From Bacteroidetes bacterium UBA2364 (GTDB lineage: Bacteria; Bacteroidota; Rhodothermia; Rhodothermales; UBA2364): a stretch of 64,000 nucleotides of DNA. The position numbers and the translations under genes are program-made. The notes under the pieces were generated by a model. It did no database searches, was not told the origin of the DNA, and was given only the letters and a program-made list of their open reading frames with translations. Each line of letters opens with the position of its first letter. Positions within the stretch are counted from its first letter, which is position 1. The stretch lies in contig DDTM01000068.1 in the NCBI GenBank assembly GCA_002344075.1, forward strand, positions 8,639 to 72,638, written 5' to 3'. Positions 55,326 through 63,880 of the stretch are shown piece after piece.

Positions 55326-57334
55326 TCGGGTTCAATTTCAGGGATATGCTCCCCGCTTAGCTTGGCTAATTTACCTTGATCAGGCAAGACCCGCCGTTGG
55401 CGGAAAACGTCTAACGTTTGGGTTTCGATATCATTCTTTCTTGGATGATCGGTGAAATTCATCATCGCAAGCAACTGCGCTACTCTCCTGATCTCATACA
55501 AATGACTAACTTCGTTCTCGGAATAAAGTTGAAATAGCATTTCTTCTTCAAATGCTTGGATGTAGGTGTTTACGTTCCCCTTTTCAAGACCTATTGACCA
55601 ATCCATATTATTAAACAAGGTTGTATAACGCTTTTTCTGGTCTTGAATATATAATTCAGGTTGTAGGTACACACTTCCCATGCCAAGTGGTTTACCCATC
55701 CCGATTTTATGGCAATACATATTCTGGTCATCAGGTGTTTTGGGCTGCAATGCCCATGCCAGCGCCCCTAATTCAATGGGCGTTAGTTGGGTGAAGTGTA
55801 CCTTAAACCTAAACTTAACACCTGATTTTACAGGTCTCATTTGGGTGTACTGAGTTTTTTTATGATCGTTTGGCTTGGGTGCACCTTTTAACGATTGGAG
55901 TGGTGGGTTTCCTTGATGCCAATACATTTTAAAACCACGAATAGTGGCTTCATCACTGTCATAATGACAAAGCTTGCTTTTATCATCCGGATTAGGCTGG
56001 TTGAGATATAACTGAAAGGAAGTAGGTTTGGGGGAAGCCAAAATATGCGGCGTAATAACCGGATGGAGTACGTTGCGTTGGTCAGGCTCTAAAACAGCAT
56101 CTGTTATGGCGATTCTACTGGCATAGGCCCGTTCTGGATTACCTTGTTGTGGTAATGTTTTCCCTCTAAAAGTCTCATTAGCACGAACAAACCCAAAGAG
56201 GGCGTCAGCAAAATCCACATCTACTGGATTAAATTTGGGAATACAGTCCGAAATTTTCTTTTTATAGGGAAGACGAAACATCTTAGTGGAACCAAAATAA
56301 ACGAGTTCACCTCGATCATTTAGTAGATAAAATAAGGCTGTCTGACCATCCAAGCCCAGTTTTCGGGTCTTAATACCTCTCGTCATATCCCGATCTGCTT
56401 TGTATATTTCCCACATATCTTCCGAGATTTCTATAGGTTCTTTAGTATTATCTTTTTCATAGATAGCACAATGCCAATGCTTGGGATGTTCTCCTCCCTT
56501 CATATCCCCGGATTCTATCAATACGGCAGCAACTAAGCCGGTTGGTTGCACTTGAGTGTCTGGTCTTGTTTTAATCTGATTGGTAATAGCAAGATTAAGG
56601 ATTAATGTTTTATCATCTCTTTTTCCTCGGTTAGAAGGATCTATGGGTGTCGGTTTTACCCACACATTATGTTGGCGCCAACGTCCTCGTCCCCCAATTA
56701 CACGATCTGCGTCATGGTATTCTACATGAATGAATGATTGCCCATACTGATCAACTTGTGCAGGGATAATAACGGGCTTTCCGTTCTTAAAATCTAAAAA
56801 CCCTCCTCTTACATTAGTTGAAGGATAGTCATAGTCCCACTCTACAGAAGAATCTCCTTTGTTCTCTCCAGTGAATCGTTCTCTGTACTGCTCCCCAAAA
56901 TTAGTAGTATCTCCCACTGCACGGTAAACCAATTGCCGTTCTGAAAAACGTTTTAATTGACTGTATGTGATAATTTCTATTAGTTGTCGTAGCATCCCGC
57001 GGATGGAACTTCCCGGAATTATAGGTGCCTTGGTGTATGGATTGGTAAAAAAATCAGGATGGTTCTTTTTCTTTTCATTGAATGGCTTCGAGGAATCATC
57101 TTCTTTAAATTTGTCAATGGGTAACATGCCGCGCACATAGGTCGGAGACTTCGTCTCCAGTATCACCTCAAAATATCCATCCAACCTCTCTTTTGTATAT
57201 TGATGATGCGGGAATAATGCATCATTGCCATGCTCCTCTTCTCCTGCCAGAATGGGCGTATCTGGTAAGGGAATAAAGTTATAGGGTGCTGATGCTGTAC
57301 GGTCTGCTTTTGTAGGGTTATTATGCTTCGTCAT
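55322..57334 (-). CDS. TIGR03986-family RAMP protein, paralogue B
   Basis: Start at ATG 57334 (MTKHNNPTKADR) overlaps the previous stop by four bases; ~670 residues. TIGR03986 features: APYNFIPLP near the N-terminus, GYFEVILETKSPTYVRGMLP, IIPGSSIRGMLRQLIEI (RAMP helix), DADRVIG, FRLPYKKKISDCIP, MYWHQG and the glycine-rich loop HKIGMGKPLGMGSVYLQPELYI (~585). It is a Cas7-like backbone component with long insertions and probably binds crRNA. It shares these motifs in order with the upstream gene, so the two arose by duplication. Confidence 0.8.
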   Translation of the reverse strand: MTKHNNPTKADRTASAPYNFIPLPDTPILAGEEEHGNDALFPHHQYTKERLDGYFEVILETKSPTYVRGMLPIDKFKEDDSSKPFNEKKKNHPDFFTNPYTKAPIIPGSSIRGMLRQLIEIITYSQLKRFSERQLVYRAVGDTTNFGEQYRERFTGENKGDSSVEWDYDYPSTNVRGGFLDFKNGKPVIIPAQVDQYGQSFIHVEYHDADRVIGGRGRWRQHNVWVKPTPIDPSNRGKRDDKTLILNLAITNQIKTRPDTQVQPTGLVAAVLIESGDMKGGEHPKHWHCAIYEKDNTKEPIEISEDMWEIYKADRDMTRGIKTRKLGLDGQTALFYLLNDRGELVYFGSTKMFRLPYKKKISDCIPKFNPVDVDFADALFGFVRANETFRGKTLPQQGNPERAYASRIAITDAVLEPDQRNVLHPVITPHILASPKPTSFQLYLNQPNPDDKSKLCHYDSDEATIRGFKMYWHQGNPPLQSLKGAPKPNDHKKTQYTQMRPVKSGVKFRFKVHFTQLTPIELGALAWALQPKTPDDQNMYCHKIGMGKPLGMGSVYLQPELYIQDQKKRYTTLFNNMDWSIGLEKGNVNTYIQAFEEEMLFQLYSENEVSHLYEIRRVAQLLAMMNFTDHPRKNDIETQTLDVFRQRRVLPDQGKLAKLSGEHIPEIEPE

Positions 57335-59649
57335 GGCGATACCAATTCGCAATTATCGGGGTTGTTAATCTTATTGTTGGTCACCTGAACACGAACGGTG
57401 ACATTATCATTCTTCTTGTATTTATTTGGTTGCTGTTTGATTTTGTTACACGTTAATTCCTTTTTATTAAAACGCCCTGTACTTGTTACTTTTAGCTTCC
57501 CATATTTAGGGTTGCTTATTTTGCATTCCAATACAAACTCCTCTACCTTATTATCAGGTTTGGTTTTTATAGGAGTTGTACTGGGTATAGACTTTGGTAT
57601 ATAAGGAAGGGTACTCGGTGGGAGATCAGGCTTTTCAAGTACAATATCAGGCGAGAGCGCGTTGGGTAAAACCGGACGATCTTTAAAGCTTGGTTTACCC
57701 GTCAAGTTCTTTGAGATTGCTAAGTATTCAATTTGTTGTTTGTCTGCAATCCCCGGAAATTGCATTATCCTAAGCAGGCTTTGGATTCGCTCTGTTTGAG
57801 CAAATGGTTTGCCATTGCTCATAAAAGCCTCAAAATCATTAATCCAATTCAAACGCTCATCTGCATCATATAACGGATATGACTCAGTTTCATAGCCAGT
57901 CTCCCAATTTCCAGAGGTATTGAACAATGATTCGTACCGCTGTTTTAAATTCCTGAGATGTAATGTTGTCTGGAGGTGTACAGAGCCAAGCCCCAATGGC
58001 TTACCCATGCCTAACTTATGGCAATAAGATGTGTTCCGATCTCCGTCTGGTTGTAATGCCCAAATTAATGCCCCTAATTCAATAGAGGTTAGATTTTCGA
58101 AAAAGACTTTAAATAAAAAAGTGATTCCTTCTTTTACAGGCCAAAGCCGTGTGCATCGACGTTGGGCTTTTCTAATTTCATCCGCATTGGCTTCTTTTGG
58201 GAAACTTTTTCCTTGATGCCAATATAATTTATGCCCCCGCAGTTCGGCATCCTTAGATGCATAGTGATGTAATTGGCGGTCATTATAAAATGGTTGCACC
58301 AAGTACTGCTGAAAAGCAGTTGGCTTAGGACTTTCCAAGCAAGATGTTATAGGATTGCTGGTCAATACTTCTTCTCTTTTTACATCAGGAGGAAGTGTCG
58401 CGTCTGTAAAGGTGATTCTGGAAGCACGTCCTCTTATAGGTTTGGAGCCATCCGTATTGCCTTCGAGGTGTTCGTCTATTTTTTTCTGATCTATGTAACC
58501 AAATAAAGCATCCGTCAAATCAGTAGCTGACAAATCCTTCAGGTTAACGGGTAACAAGTTTTTTGGGGAAGCGTGGTAAGGTAGTCGAAACATTCGTGCA
58601 CGCCCCAAAAAGAGTTTGGTTGCTTTTGTCTGAGGATCTATCTCCTGTAAATAAAAAACAGGTTCTCCCCAATCTGCTGGAGCGGTTTGTAAGAATCCGG
58701 GTTTAATACGACATTTTACGGTTGGCTTATCAATAGGGAATGCTTTTTCCTGATAAGCAGTCATTTGATCTCCATTAAACAAATCAATGATTTCAGAATC
58801 AACCTTGATCCATTCCTCTTGCTTATCTTCTGGCTTTAAGAATACCCTCTCGTGATTCTTTTTTGGAACTTGACCTGTTAAAATGAGTCTTCCCTCCAAG
58901 AGGTTTTTATGTTCTTCTTTATTTATCTCAACGACTTTATATGGGCTAGTATTTTCGCTTTTATTGCCGTGCTTCACCCATATCTTTTGATACTGGTGCC
59001 ATTCTCCCTCCCACTTTGGGGTTTGGTTTGGCGCTTTACCCTCATAAAGCCCATTTCCTGTTGTATCACTATTAAGTTTGTCTCGCTCCACCTTTAGATT
59101 TTTACAAGGCTTTATATAGTACTCCCTTTCATGCATAATTAAAAATCCAGATTTTACCAAATCCTCTTCTTTTCCATTGTGCTCTTTTGTCATTCTTGGA
59201 CGATAGGCTTCAGCCCCCAGCGAAGATGGATCTACTGTTCTGAAAAAAAGCCCACGATCATAGACCCGATCTATTTTACTTTCTGTAATAATTTCCAACA
59301 TATTCCTTACCATACCCCTTAAGCTGGATGCAGGGATAACGGGGCGTTCATCTTTATTGGTATAAAAGAATTTCGGTTTATTCTTTGGGTTTTGATCGTA
59401 GTTATAATTTTCTGCATACTGATCCATCTCAAGGCTTTTTGCATATTCATCTGAAGAAAGCATAGTCCGGATAAATAGTAGCGATTTTGTGGTCAATTGA
59501 ACTTCCATATACCCGCTTAATAGATTGGGGTCATATGAATTATGATCCGGTAAAGGAGAGTTTAGTTTTTTTATGTCCTTTGTTAATGGAATAAAATTAT
59601 ACGGAGCAGTAGCTCTACGTTCTTCTGGGATATGGTTGTAGGAACTCAT
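57331..59649 (-). CDS. TIGR03986-family RAMP protein, paralogue A with C-terminal extension
   Basis: Start at ATG 59649 chosen because AGGAGG lies six bases upstream (59656-59661); the frame is also open from 59676, where it would overlap csx19 by four bases. ~772 residues. Motifs parallel paralogue B: APYNFIPLT, GYMEVQLTTKSLLFIRTML, VIPASSLRGMVRNMLEI, FRLPYHASPKNLLP, LYWHQGKSF and HKLGMGKPLGLGSVHLQTTLHL. After ~660 a Pro/Lys linker leads to a ~75-residue basic domain (EEFVLECKISNPKYGKL ... VTVRVQVTNN) of OB-fold-like look, absent from paralogue B. It may bind RNA. Confidence 0.8.
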   Translation of the reverse strand: MSSYNHIPEERRATAPYNFIPLTKDIKKLNSPLPDHNSYDPNLLSGYMEVQLTTKSLLFIRTMLSSDEYAKSLEMDQYAENYNYDQNPKNKPKFFYTNKDERPVIPASSLRGMVRNMLEIITESKIDRVYDRGLFFRTVDPSSLGAEAYRPRMTKEHNGKEEDLVKSGFLIMHEREYYIKPCKNLKVERDKLNSDTTGNGLYEGKAPNQTPKWEGEWHQYQKIWVKHGNKSENTSPYKVVEINKEEHKNLLEGRLILTGQVPKKNHERVFLKPEDKQEEWIKVDSEIIDLFNGDQMTAYQEKAFPIDKPTVKCRIKPGFLQTAPADWGEPVFYLQEIDPQTKATKLFLGRARMFRLPYHASPKNLLPVNLKDLSATDLTDALFGYIDQKKIDEHLEGNTDGSKPIRGRASRITFTDATLPPDVKREEVLTSNPITSCLESPKPTAFQQYLVQPFYNDRQLHHYASKDAELRGHKLYWHQGKSFPKEANADEIRKAQRRCTRLWPVKEGITFLFKVFFENLTSIELGALIWALQPDGDRNTSYCHKLGMGKPLGLGSVHLQTTLHLRNLKQRYESLFNTSGNWETGYETESYPLYDADERLNWINDFEAFMSNGKPFAQTERIQSLLRIMQFPGIADKQQIEYLAISKNLTGKPSFKDRPVLPNALSPDIVLEKPDLPPSTLPYIPKSIPSTTPIKTKPDNKVEEFVLECKISNPKYGKLKVTSTGRFNKKELTCNKIKQQPNKYKKNDNVTVRVQVTNNKINNPDNCELVSP

Positions 59650-59655
59650 AAAAAT

Positions 59656-59661
59656 CCTCCT
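59656..59661 (-). promoter_or_regulatory. Strong Shine-Dalgarno AGGAGG deciding the start at 59649
   Basis: AGGAGG on the minus strand, six bases before ATG 59649. It argues against the ATG at 59676. Such strong sites are rare elsewhere in this window. Confidence 0.7.
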
Positions 59662-59672
59662 GCTGTCATGAT

Positions 59673-60221
59673 TCATTCACAAATATCAACCAGTCGCGAG
59701 GTAACCACCCGTAGAGGCTCAAATCCTTCTTGAGTCAAAAAGTGACGAACAACAAGTTTAAGGTCTTGGGAATCCTTGACTTGAATGGGGACAACATGTC
59801 TCATCCCTTGCTTGCCTTCCTGCAAACATGTAAAACCATTTTCTATATCTTGTACCTTGTGCCCCCATAAGTAGTATTGTTCATTATGCTGATAACTCCA
59901 CGTCGGGTCTTCATCAGTTTTTTTAATATGTATGCTTCTGGCATGAAAACCATCCTCTGTTTTCCAAAGGTACAACTCTCCATTTTTCCCAAATAAACGA
60001 ACCTCTTGTAAGGTAAGGTCAAGGAAAAGGGGTTGTACGCTTTTTTTAGGAAATACAATTTTGTCTTCTTCCACGCGCCCCCAAATAACACCCTCGTCAC
60101 AAAAAGCCAATAGGTACTGATAGCCATTTGCTTTTTGGTTAAGCCACAACAAAACACCGTGTTTTGGTGCGTCATCCATGATAATGAGGCGTTCGTTGCA
60201 GTTTTCTAATTTGCGTTGCAT
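59673..60221 (-). CDS. csx19: Csx19-family type III-D CRISPR protein
   Basis: 182 residues from ATG 60221 with AGGAGG four bases upstream (60226-60231). The sequence KHGVLLWLNQKANGYQYLLAFCDEGVIWGRVEEDKI followed by LQEVRLFGKNGELYLWKTEDGFHARSI and a C-terminal VRHFLTQEGFEPLRVVTSRLVDI fits the Csx19 (TIGR03984) family, found only in type III-D loci. In related complexes Csx19 sits in the effector. The start overlaps the stop of the upstream double-RAMP gene by 16 bases. Confidence 0.72.
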   Translation of the reverse strand: MQRKLENCNERLIIMDDAPKHGVLLWLNQKANGYQYLLAFCDEGVIWGRVEEDKIVFPKKSVQPLFLDLTLQEVRLFGKNGELYLWKTEDGFHARSIHIKKTDEDPTWSYQHNEQYYLWGHKVQDIENGFTCLQEGKQGMRHVVPIQVKDSQDLKLVVRHFLTQEGFEPLRVVTSRLVDICE

Positions 60222-61711
60222 TGGTCCTCCTGATGAATTAAAGCCTTCACAAATTCCTGAAGCTCTTCTTGTGCTTCAGGATTTAATCCCATGTTTGGTT
60301 GGTCTTGCTGGAGCGTCCAAGATCGCTTTTTATGAGAAAGTATCGCCTGTTTTCCTTTGAGCCGCCCGCGCCCAATACTGTTTTCGCCGCCAACGGGAAG
60401 ATCGCCCGTCCAAAGGTCTTTTAGCAGCAACAAAAGTAAACCCACTTCTGCGTTTTCGGGTTTTTGGAGCTGGAAATAAAATGTTACCCGCCCACCCCAA
60501 ACGGGCTGTTCATTAAAAAGTGCTGTATCTAAAGAGCCGCCCGTAAAACGGTCTATACTTACCCTTGCCTGTACCATATCTTTATAGTGTACATCCTCTA
60601 TAATGGCTTCATTTACCATAAGTCGGCTTGCTTGAGCGGAACGATCCTGTAATTTGTTGTACTTTTTCAATTCGTGCTTCTCCAAGGAATACCCGAAAAG
60701 TTTCAAGATCAACAGCGACTCAGCATCCGGATTAGGCAGGTTCTTACCGAGGATATGCATGATTTTATCGGCTCGATGCCGCATCACACCCATCAAAGAA
60801 GTTCCAGGAATGACAGGGACACCATCCTTGCGTTGTAGAGATACAAAATCAGGATCATCAACTCGTTTACCAGCACTTCGGATGAGTAAGGAGCCTTCTA
60901 TATCGAAGGTGGCTTCCAATTTTAATATTTGCCTATTATCAGACAGAGGTAATGTAGCCTTCCATGGAGTAGAATTTTCTATAGTTAAAGGCTTAGAACC
61001 TGTTTTAATCCATTCTAGTAATTCGGTCTTTTGGGTTAAATCCCATTCTTTTTGCCTTAAGTCCTTTAGTTGTATTTGTCCATACCCTCGTGTCTTTCTG
61101 GCTCCTAAAGCGATCTCCCCACTTTGAAGTCCGTACACAATAGTTTCAAGTGCATTTTTTAGTGCGTCTTCTTGTTCATCTTGGGGTATAAGCAATTCAA
61201 GACGGATAGGGAATGTGGTACCCATTTCCCATACTTCGCGGTTGTATAATCCTTGATCATCTGCAGTTTTACTCTTGCGATTAATGCGTACACCATCGCG
61301 GTAGGAAATCTCCCCTTGTTCACCAATAGCGTCTTCCACGATGATCAGGCTTTGGCTCCCCTGATCATCCTCTTTTTCCTGTCTATTTTGGCATAGAAGT
61401 TCTATGCCCTCATCACTTTGGCTCCCCTGATCATCCTTTTTTTCCCTGCCGAACAATTTGTTTTCTAACGCTCCTGCGGTTGCTGAGCGAGTACCTTTTT
61501 CGATAGATCGTAAGTAAGAGCGTAATGCACCAGCAAGCGTTGTTCCCGTAAGTAAGGGTTTACCTTCTAACGCATCCACCAATAGGGGCATATCGGACAT
61601 TTCATCTGTATCGCCAGAAGCAAAGGCAACGGGTGTTTCAAAAACAAGATTTGCTTCAACCACCCTGCGCTTGATAATTTGGCGGCAGTTATGTATATCT
61701 ACGACACTCAT
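60206..61711 (-). CDS. Double-RAMP (Cas7-2x-like) type III-D protein
   Basis: 501 residues, two Cas7-like RAMP domains. Domain 1: FETPVAFASGDTDEMSDMPLLVD with Asp in a place like the Csm3 catalytic loop, then PLLTGTTLAGALRSYL and ALGARKTRGYGQI. Domain 2 (~265-500): GVPVIPGTSLMGVMRHRADK, LMVNEAIIEDVHYKDMVQARVSIDRFTGGSLDTALF, and the glycine loop PVGGENSIGRGRLKGK. It is probably two backbone subunits of the effector in one chain, with target-RNA cleavage possible. An internal duplication (61350-61445) inserts 22 extra residues in domain 1. AAGGAG lies ~9 bases before the ATG, which overlaps the csx10 stop (ATGA). Confidence 0.78.
   Translation of the reverse strand: MSVVDIHNCRQIIKRRVVEANLVFETPVAFASGDTDEMSDMPLLVDALEGKPLLTGTTLAGALRSYLRSIEKGTRSATAGALENKLFGREKKDDQGSQSDEGIELLCQNRQEKEDDQGSQSLIIVEDAIGEQGEISYRDGVRINRKSKTADDQGLYNREVWEMGTTFPIRLELLIPQDEQEDALKNALETIVYGLQSGEIALGARKTRGYGQIQLKDLRQKEWDLTQKTELLEWIKTGSKPLTIENSTPWKATLPLSDNRQILKLEATFDIEGSLLIRSAGKRVDDPDFVSLQRKDGVPVIPGTSLMGVMRHRADKIMHILGKNLPNPDAESLLILKLFGYSLEKHELKKYNKLQDRSAQASRLMVNEAIIEDVHYKDMVQARVSIDRFTGGSLDTALFNEQPVWGGRVTFYFQLQKPENAEVGLLLLLLKDLWTGDLPVGGENSIGRGRLKGKQAILSHKKRSWTLQQDQPNMGLNPEAQEELQEFVKALIHQEDQCNAN
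60226..60231 (-). promoter_or_regulatory. Strong Shine-Dalgarno AGGAGG before csx19
   Basis: AGGAGG on the minus strand four bases before ATG 60221, embedded in the 3' end of the upstream gene. Fixes the start. Confidence 0.7.
61350..61445 (-). repeat. In-frame 66-base duplication inside the double-RAMP gene
   Basis: A ~30-base unit (61350-61379, CTTTGGCTCCCCTGATCATC...) recurs at 61416-61445 with one or two differences, period 66 = 22 codons. It encodes KEDDQGSQS and KKDDQGSQS. The 22-residue insert DEGIELLCQNRQEKEDDQGS therefore looks like a recent in-frame duplication next to the conserved RAMP motif SLIIVEDA. Confidence 0.75.
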
Positions 61712-63216
61712 GCTGTTTGCTCCTTTTTGGATAATTGGACGACAATCTCTAACAACAACTTTGTCTTAAACTTATGACGGTCTAAGGGAGAGGGGTTGTA
61801 CACGTCTGCACTTCCAATGGTGGCCTTTATATCCACAATACTCGGCGGTTCGTTATACAACTCGAATAAAGTTTTTCCATTCAGCCGGAATCGGGAAAAC
61901 TTTTTCAGCGCGTCCTTCTTTGATTGTGTATGTTGAATAAAGTCCTCAATGATGCTAGGCTTCCCCATCCCATTTCTGAGTACAGACCGAAACTGCCCCA
62001 ATTGGCTTTTGGGAGGGATCGTGCCTTTGCCTTTTTCTCGAAGCTCATTCGCCGTTGCCTCTATTCTTTGTTCCGCTTTTTGCCACCACATACGTTCCAA
62101 TAACATCTGGGCTACCGCTTTGTCTTCCTGAGCTACCCCCTTTCTAGTGGGAGGGTTCGATGTATCGTTCTCTCTGCTCGTATTTAAGGCTAAAGCTCCA
62201 TGCCAATTAAGCGTAATACGTCCAAAACCTTCTGCTTTACGTTCTCCAATTCCATTTTGAGTACATAGCTCTAATTGCTCCACTTCCTTCTCAGAGAGAT
62301 TCTCAAAAACCAAGACACTCCCCATTTTTATCGCTGGTGCTTGAGGAAGTGGAAGCCCCCACTTCCGGTTAAAGCCTCCAACAATGGTACTTTTTGCAAA
62401 AACCACTTGCAGCTTTTCTTTAGCAATACCCATATGCTCCCTTAGTACATCAGCATTGGGGCTATACGCCCCCAATTGGTCGCGCAGAATAACATCGCTT
62501 AGGCAGGTCACAACTACTCTTTGGGGATCCACATCCTCGTCGCTTCCTGTCTCAGTCCAAGATTCGTTGATTTCTCCAACCTCAAAAGTAACCTTACCAT
62601 AACCAGCAGATTGGGCACCGCCAATCCATGCATTAACAGGTTTGCATGACGTGATTTTGAGAAGCAGGCTTTGATCCTCGCTAATGATTATTCCTCTAAA
62701 TGATTGCTCCTGCCTTAATGCGTCATATCTAAATACAGCGCCATCATCTTTTTGAGCACGTCCCGACTTGCGGTTCCTCTGGGTATGGATGTTTAAAATT
62801 CTCTGAACGCCGACATTAATAATGGATGACCCGTCAAATTTGCAAAAGGGGGTATCTGCACTTTTCCATTGCTTACCATCATCTGAGTCATCAAAAGCCA
62901 AGTCCCTAACGCTCTGTTTCTCATGCTTTTTATATCGAACAGACAATGGTGTTGGCAAAGCCCTTTCTACAAGATTCCCGAGCTGTGGGTAGGCATTTAA
63001 AAAACAAACCTTTCCGTCCAGAAACAAGGCACGATGGTCGGCGTTATGGGCATCCAACTGCGCAATCTTGTTTTGCTTACAAAAAGCTTTCACCCACGTC
63101 CCTCTAATTGCACTTCCTGGTAAATAGGGTAAGGTGACGGCATCGTTTGGGTCGCCATCTAAAGTGGTTACCAAAACAGGTTCAATCAGTGTTATGGTAT
63201 ATTCAAGTGCAAACAT
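61708..63216 (-). CDS. csx10: Csx10, type III-D RAMP protein (Cas5-like)
   Basis: 502 residues. N-terminal ALEYTITLIEPVLVTTLDGDPNDAVTLPYLPGSAIRGTWVKAF is typical of Csx10 (TIGR02674), and ITLNWHG with GIGERKAEGFGRI (~335) is the C-terminal glycine-rich loop. In type III-D effectors Csx10 has the Cas5 role, holding the 5' handle of crRNA. Residues ~380-500 form a charged helical extension. The start lies three bases after the stop of the Cas7-like gene. Confidence 0.82.
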   Translation of the reverse strand: MFALEYTITLIEPVLVTTLDGDPNDAVTLPYLPGSAIRGTWVKAFCKQNKIAQLDAHNADHRALFLDGKVCFLNAYPQLGNLVERALPTPLSVRYKKHEKQSVRDLAFDDSDDGKQWKSADTPFCKFDGSSIINVGVQRILNIHTQRNRKSGRAQKDDGAVFRYDALRQEQSFRGIIISEDQSLLLKITSCKPVNAWIGGAQSAGYGKVTFEVGEINESWTETGSDEDVDPQRVVVTCLSDVILRDQLGAYSPNADVLREHMGIAKEKLQVVFAKSTIVGGFNRKWGLPLPQAPAIKMGSVLVFENLSEKEVEQLELCTQNGIGERKAEGFGRITLNWHGALALNTSRENDTSNPPTRKGVAQEDKAVAQMLLERMWWQKAEQRIEATANELREKGKGTIPPKSQLGQFRSVLRNGMGKPSIIEDFIQHTQSKKDALKKFSRFRLNGKTLFELYNEPPSIVDIKATIGSADVYNPSPLDRHKFKTKLLLEIVVQLSKKEQTA

Positions 63217-63219
63217 GGC

Positions 63220-63876
63220 TTATACAATTAGTTGTTTTTCAAAATGGCTAAACCAGGCATCGGTAATGTCATTTTTATTTTGTTCATGAAGCGTTACGTT
63301 TATTCTGCCCAAACCACGATTCCGGCCGCTTCCCCCACGATGCAACGTCTTGATGCAAGCAGCCAATAAGCCTTTTTCATCTTCTGAAAGATCGTTCTCG
63401 ATTACAAGGTCAGCCCATAACTCCAAATTTCTGATCAATACACGGCTTGAACGAAGGCCTCTAGCTGCAACTCCTGTTGTAGCATCTACGGATGTTTGTT
63501 TACGAATGGCTGTCATACTATTCAAAACATCTTGCCAGTTTAGGTCTCCCCGTTGTATATCTCTTGTAATGACCTCTTTAAGGCTCTTAGAAAGTGTCGC
63601 ATTGCCAATATGGATGTGAGCCTGAGAGGATAAATCACTCCCGGGTTTACCAAACAATGAAAGTGCGGCATCATTCCACTTATTGTTTGTACCTTCAAGC
63701 AGAAAAAGTAGGTTGGTACAGGTTTCTGACAAGAGTCCTTTCAGGGTTTTCCCTCGAATAAAAGCAAGTCCCGTTCGGGAGTCGTATTCTATTTCAGTAT
63801 CAATCAACCCCGGTACGCTATTACCATTAGCGAAAATAGCGTCACTTTTGAGCGATATTTTAAGAAGTAGATTCAT
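63220..63876 (-). CDS. Single-domain Cas7-like RAMP protein (Csm3-like)
   Basis: 218 residues from ATG 63876, with AAGGGA ~8 bases upstream; a TTG at 63903 is a weaker alternative. N-terminal LLLKISLKSDAIFANGNSVPGLIDTEIEYDSRTGLAFIRGKTLKGLLSE is a RAMP domain of the Cas7 group: the D at IDTEI corresponds in place to the cleavage loop Asp of Csm3, and IRGKTLKGLLSE is the conserved helix. The C-terminal loop RGGSGRNRGLGRINVTL is the glycine-rich RAMP motif. It probably forms part of the backbone. Confidence 0.75.
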   Translation of the reverse strand: MNLLLKISLKSDAIFANGNSVPGLIDTEIEYDSRTGLAFIRGKTLKGLLSETCTNLLFLLEGTNNKWNDAALSLFGKPGSDLSSQAHIHIGNATLSKSLKEVITRDIQRGDLNWQDVLNSMTAIRKQTSVDATTGVAARGLRSSRVLIRNLELWADLVIENDLSEDEKGLLAACIKTLHRGGSGRNRGLGRINVTLHEQNKNDITDAWFSHFEKQLIV

Positions 63877-63880
63877 AAGT

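Noticed and set aside
61340..61450. Direct repeats resembling a tiny CRISPR array
   Set aside because: Only two copies, 66-base period, wholly inside a gene and in frame; they encode the same peptide.
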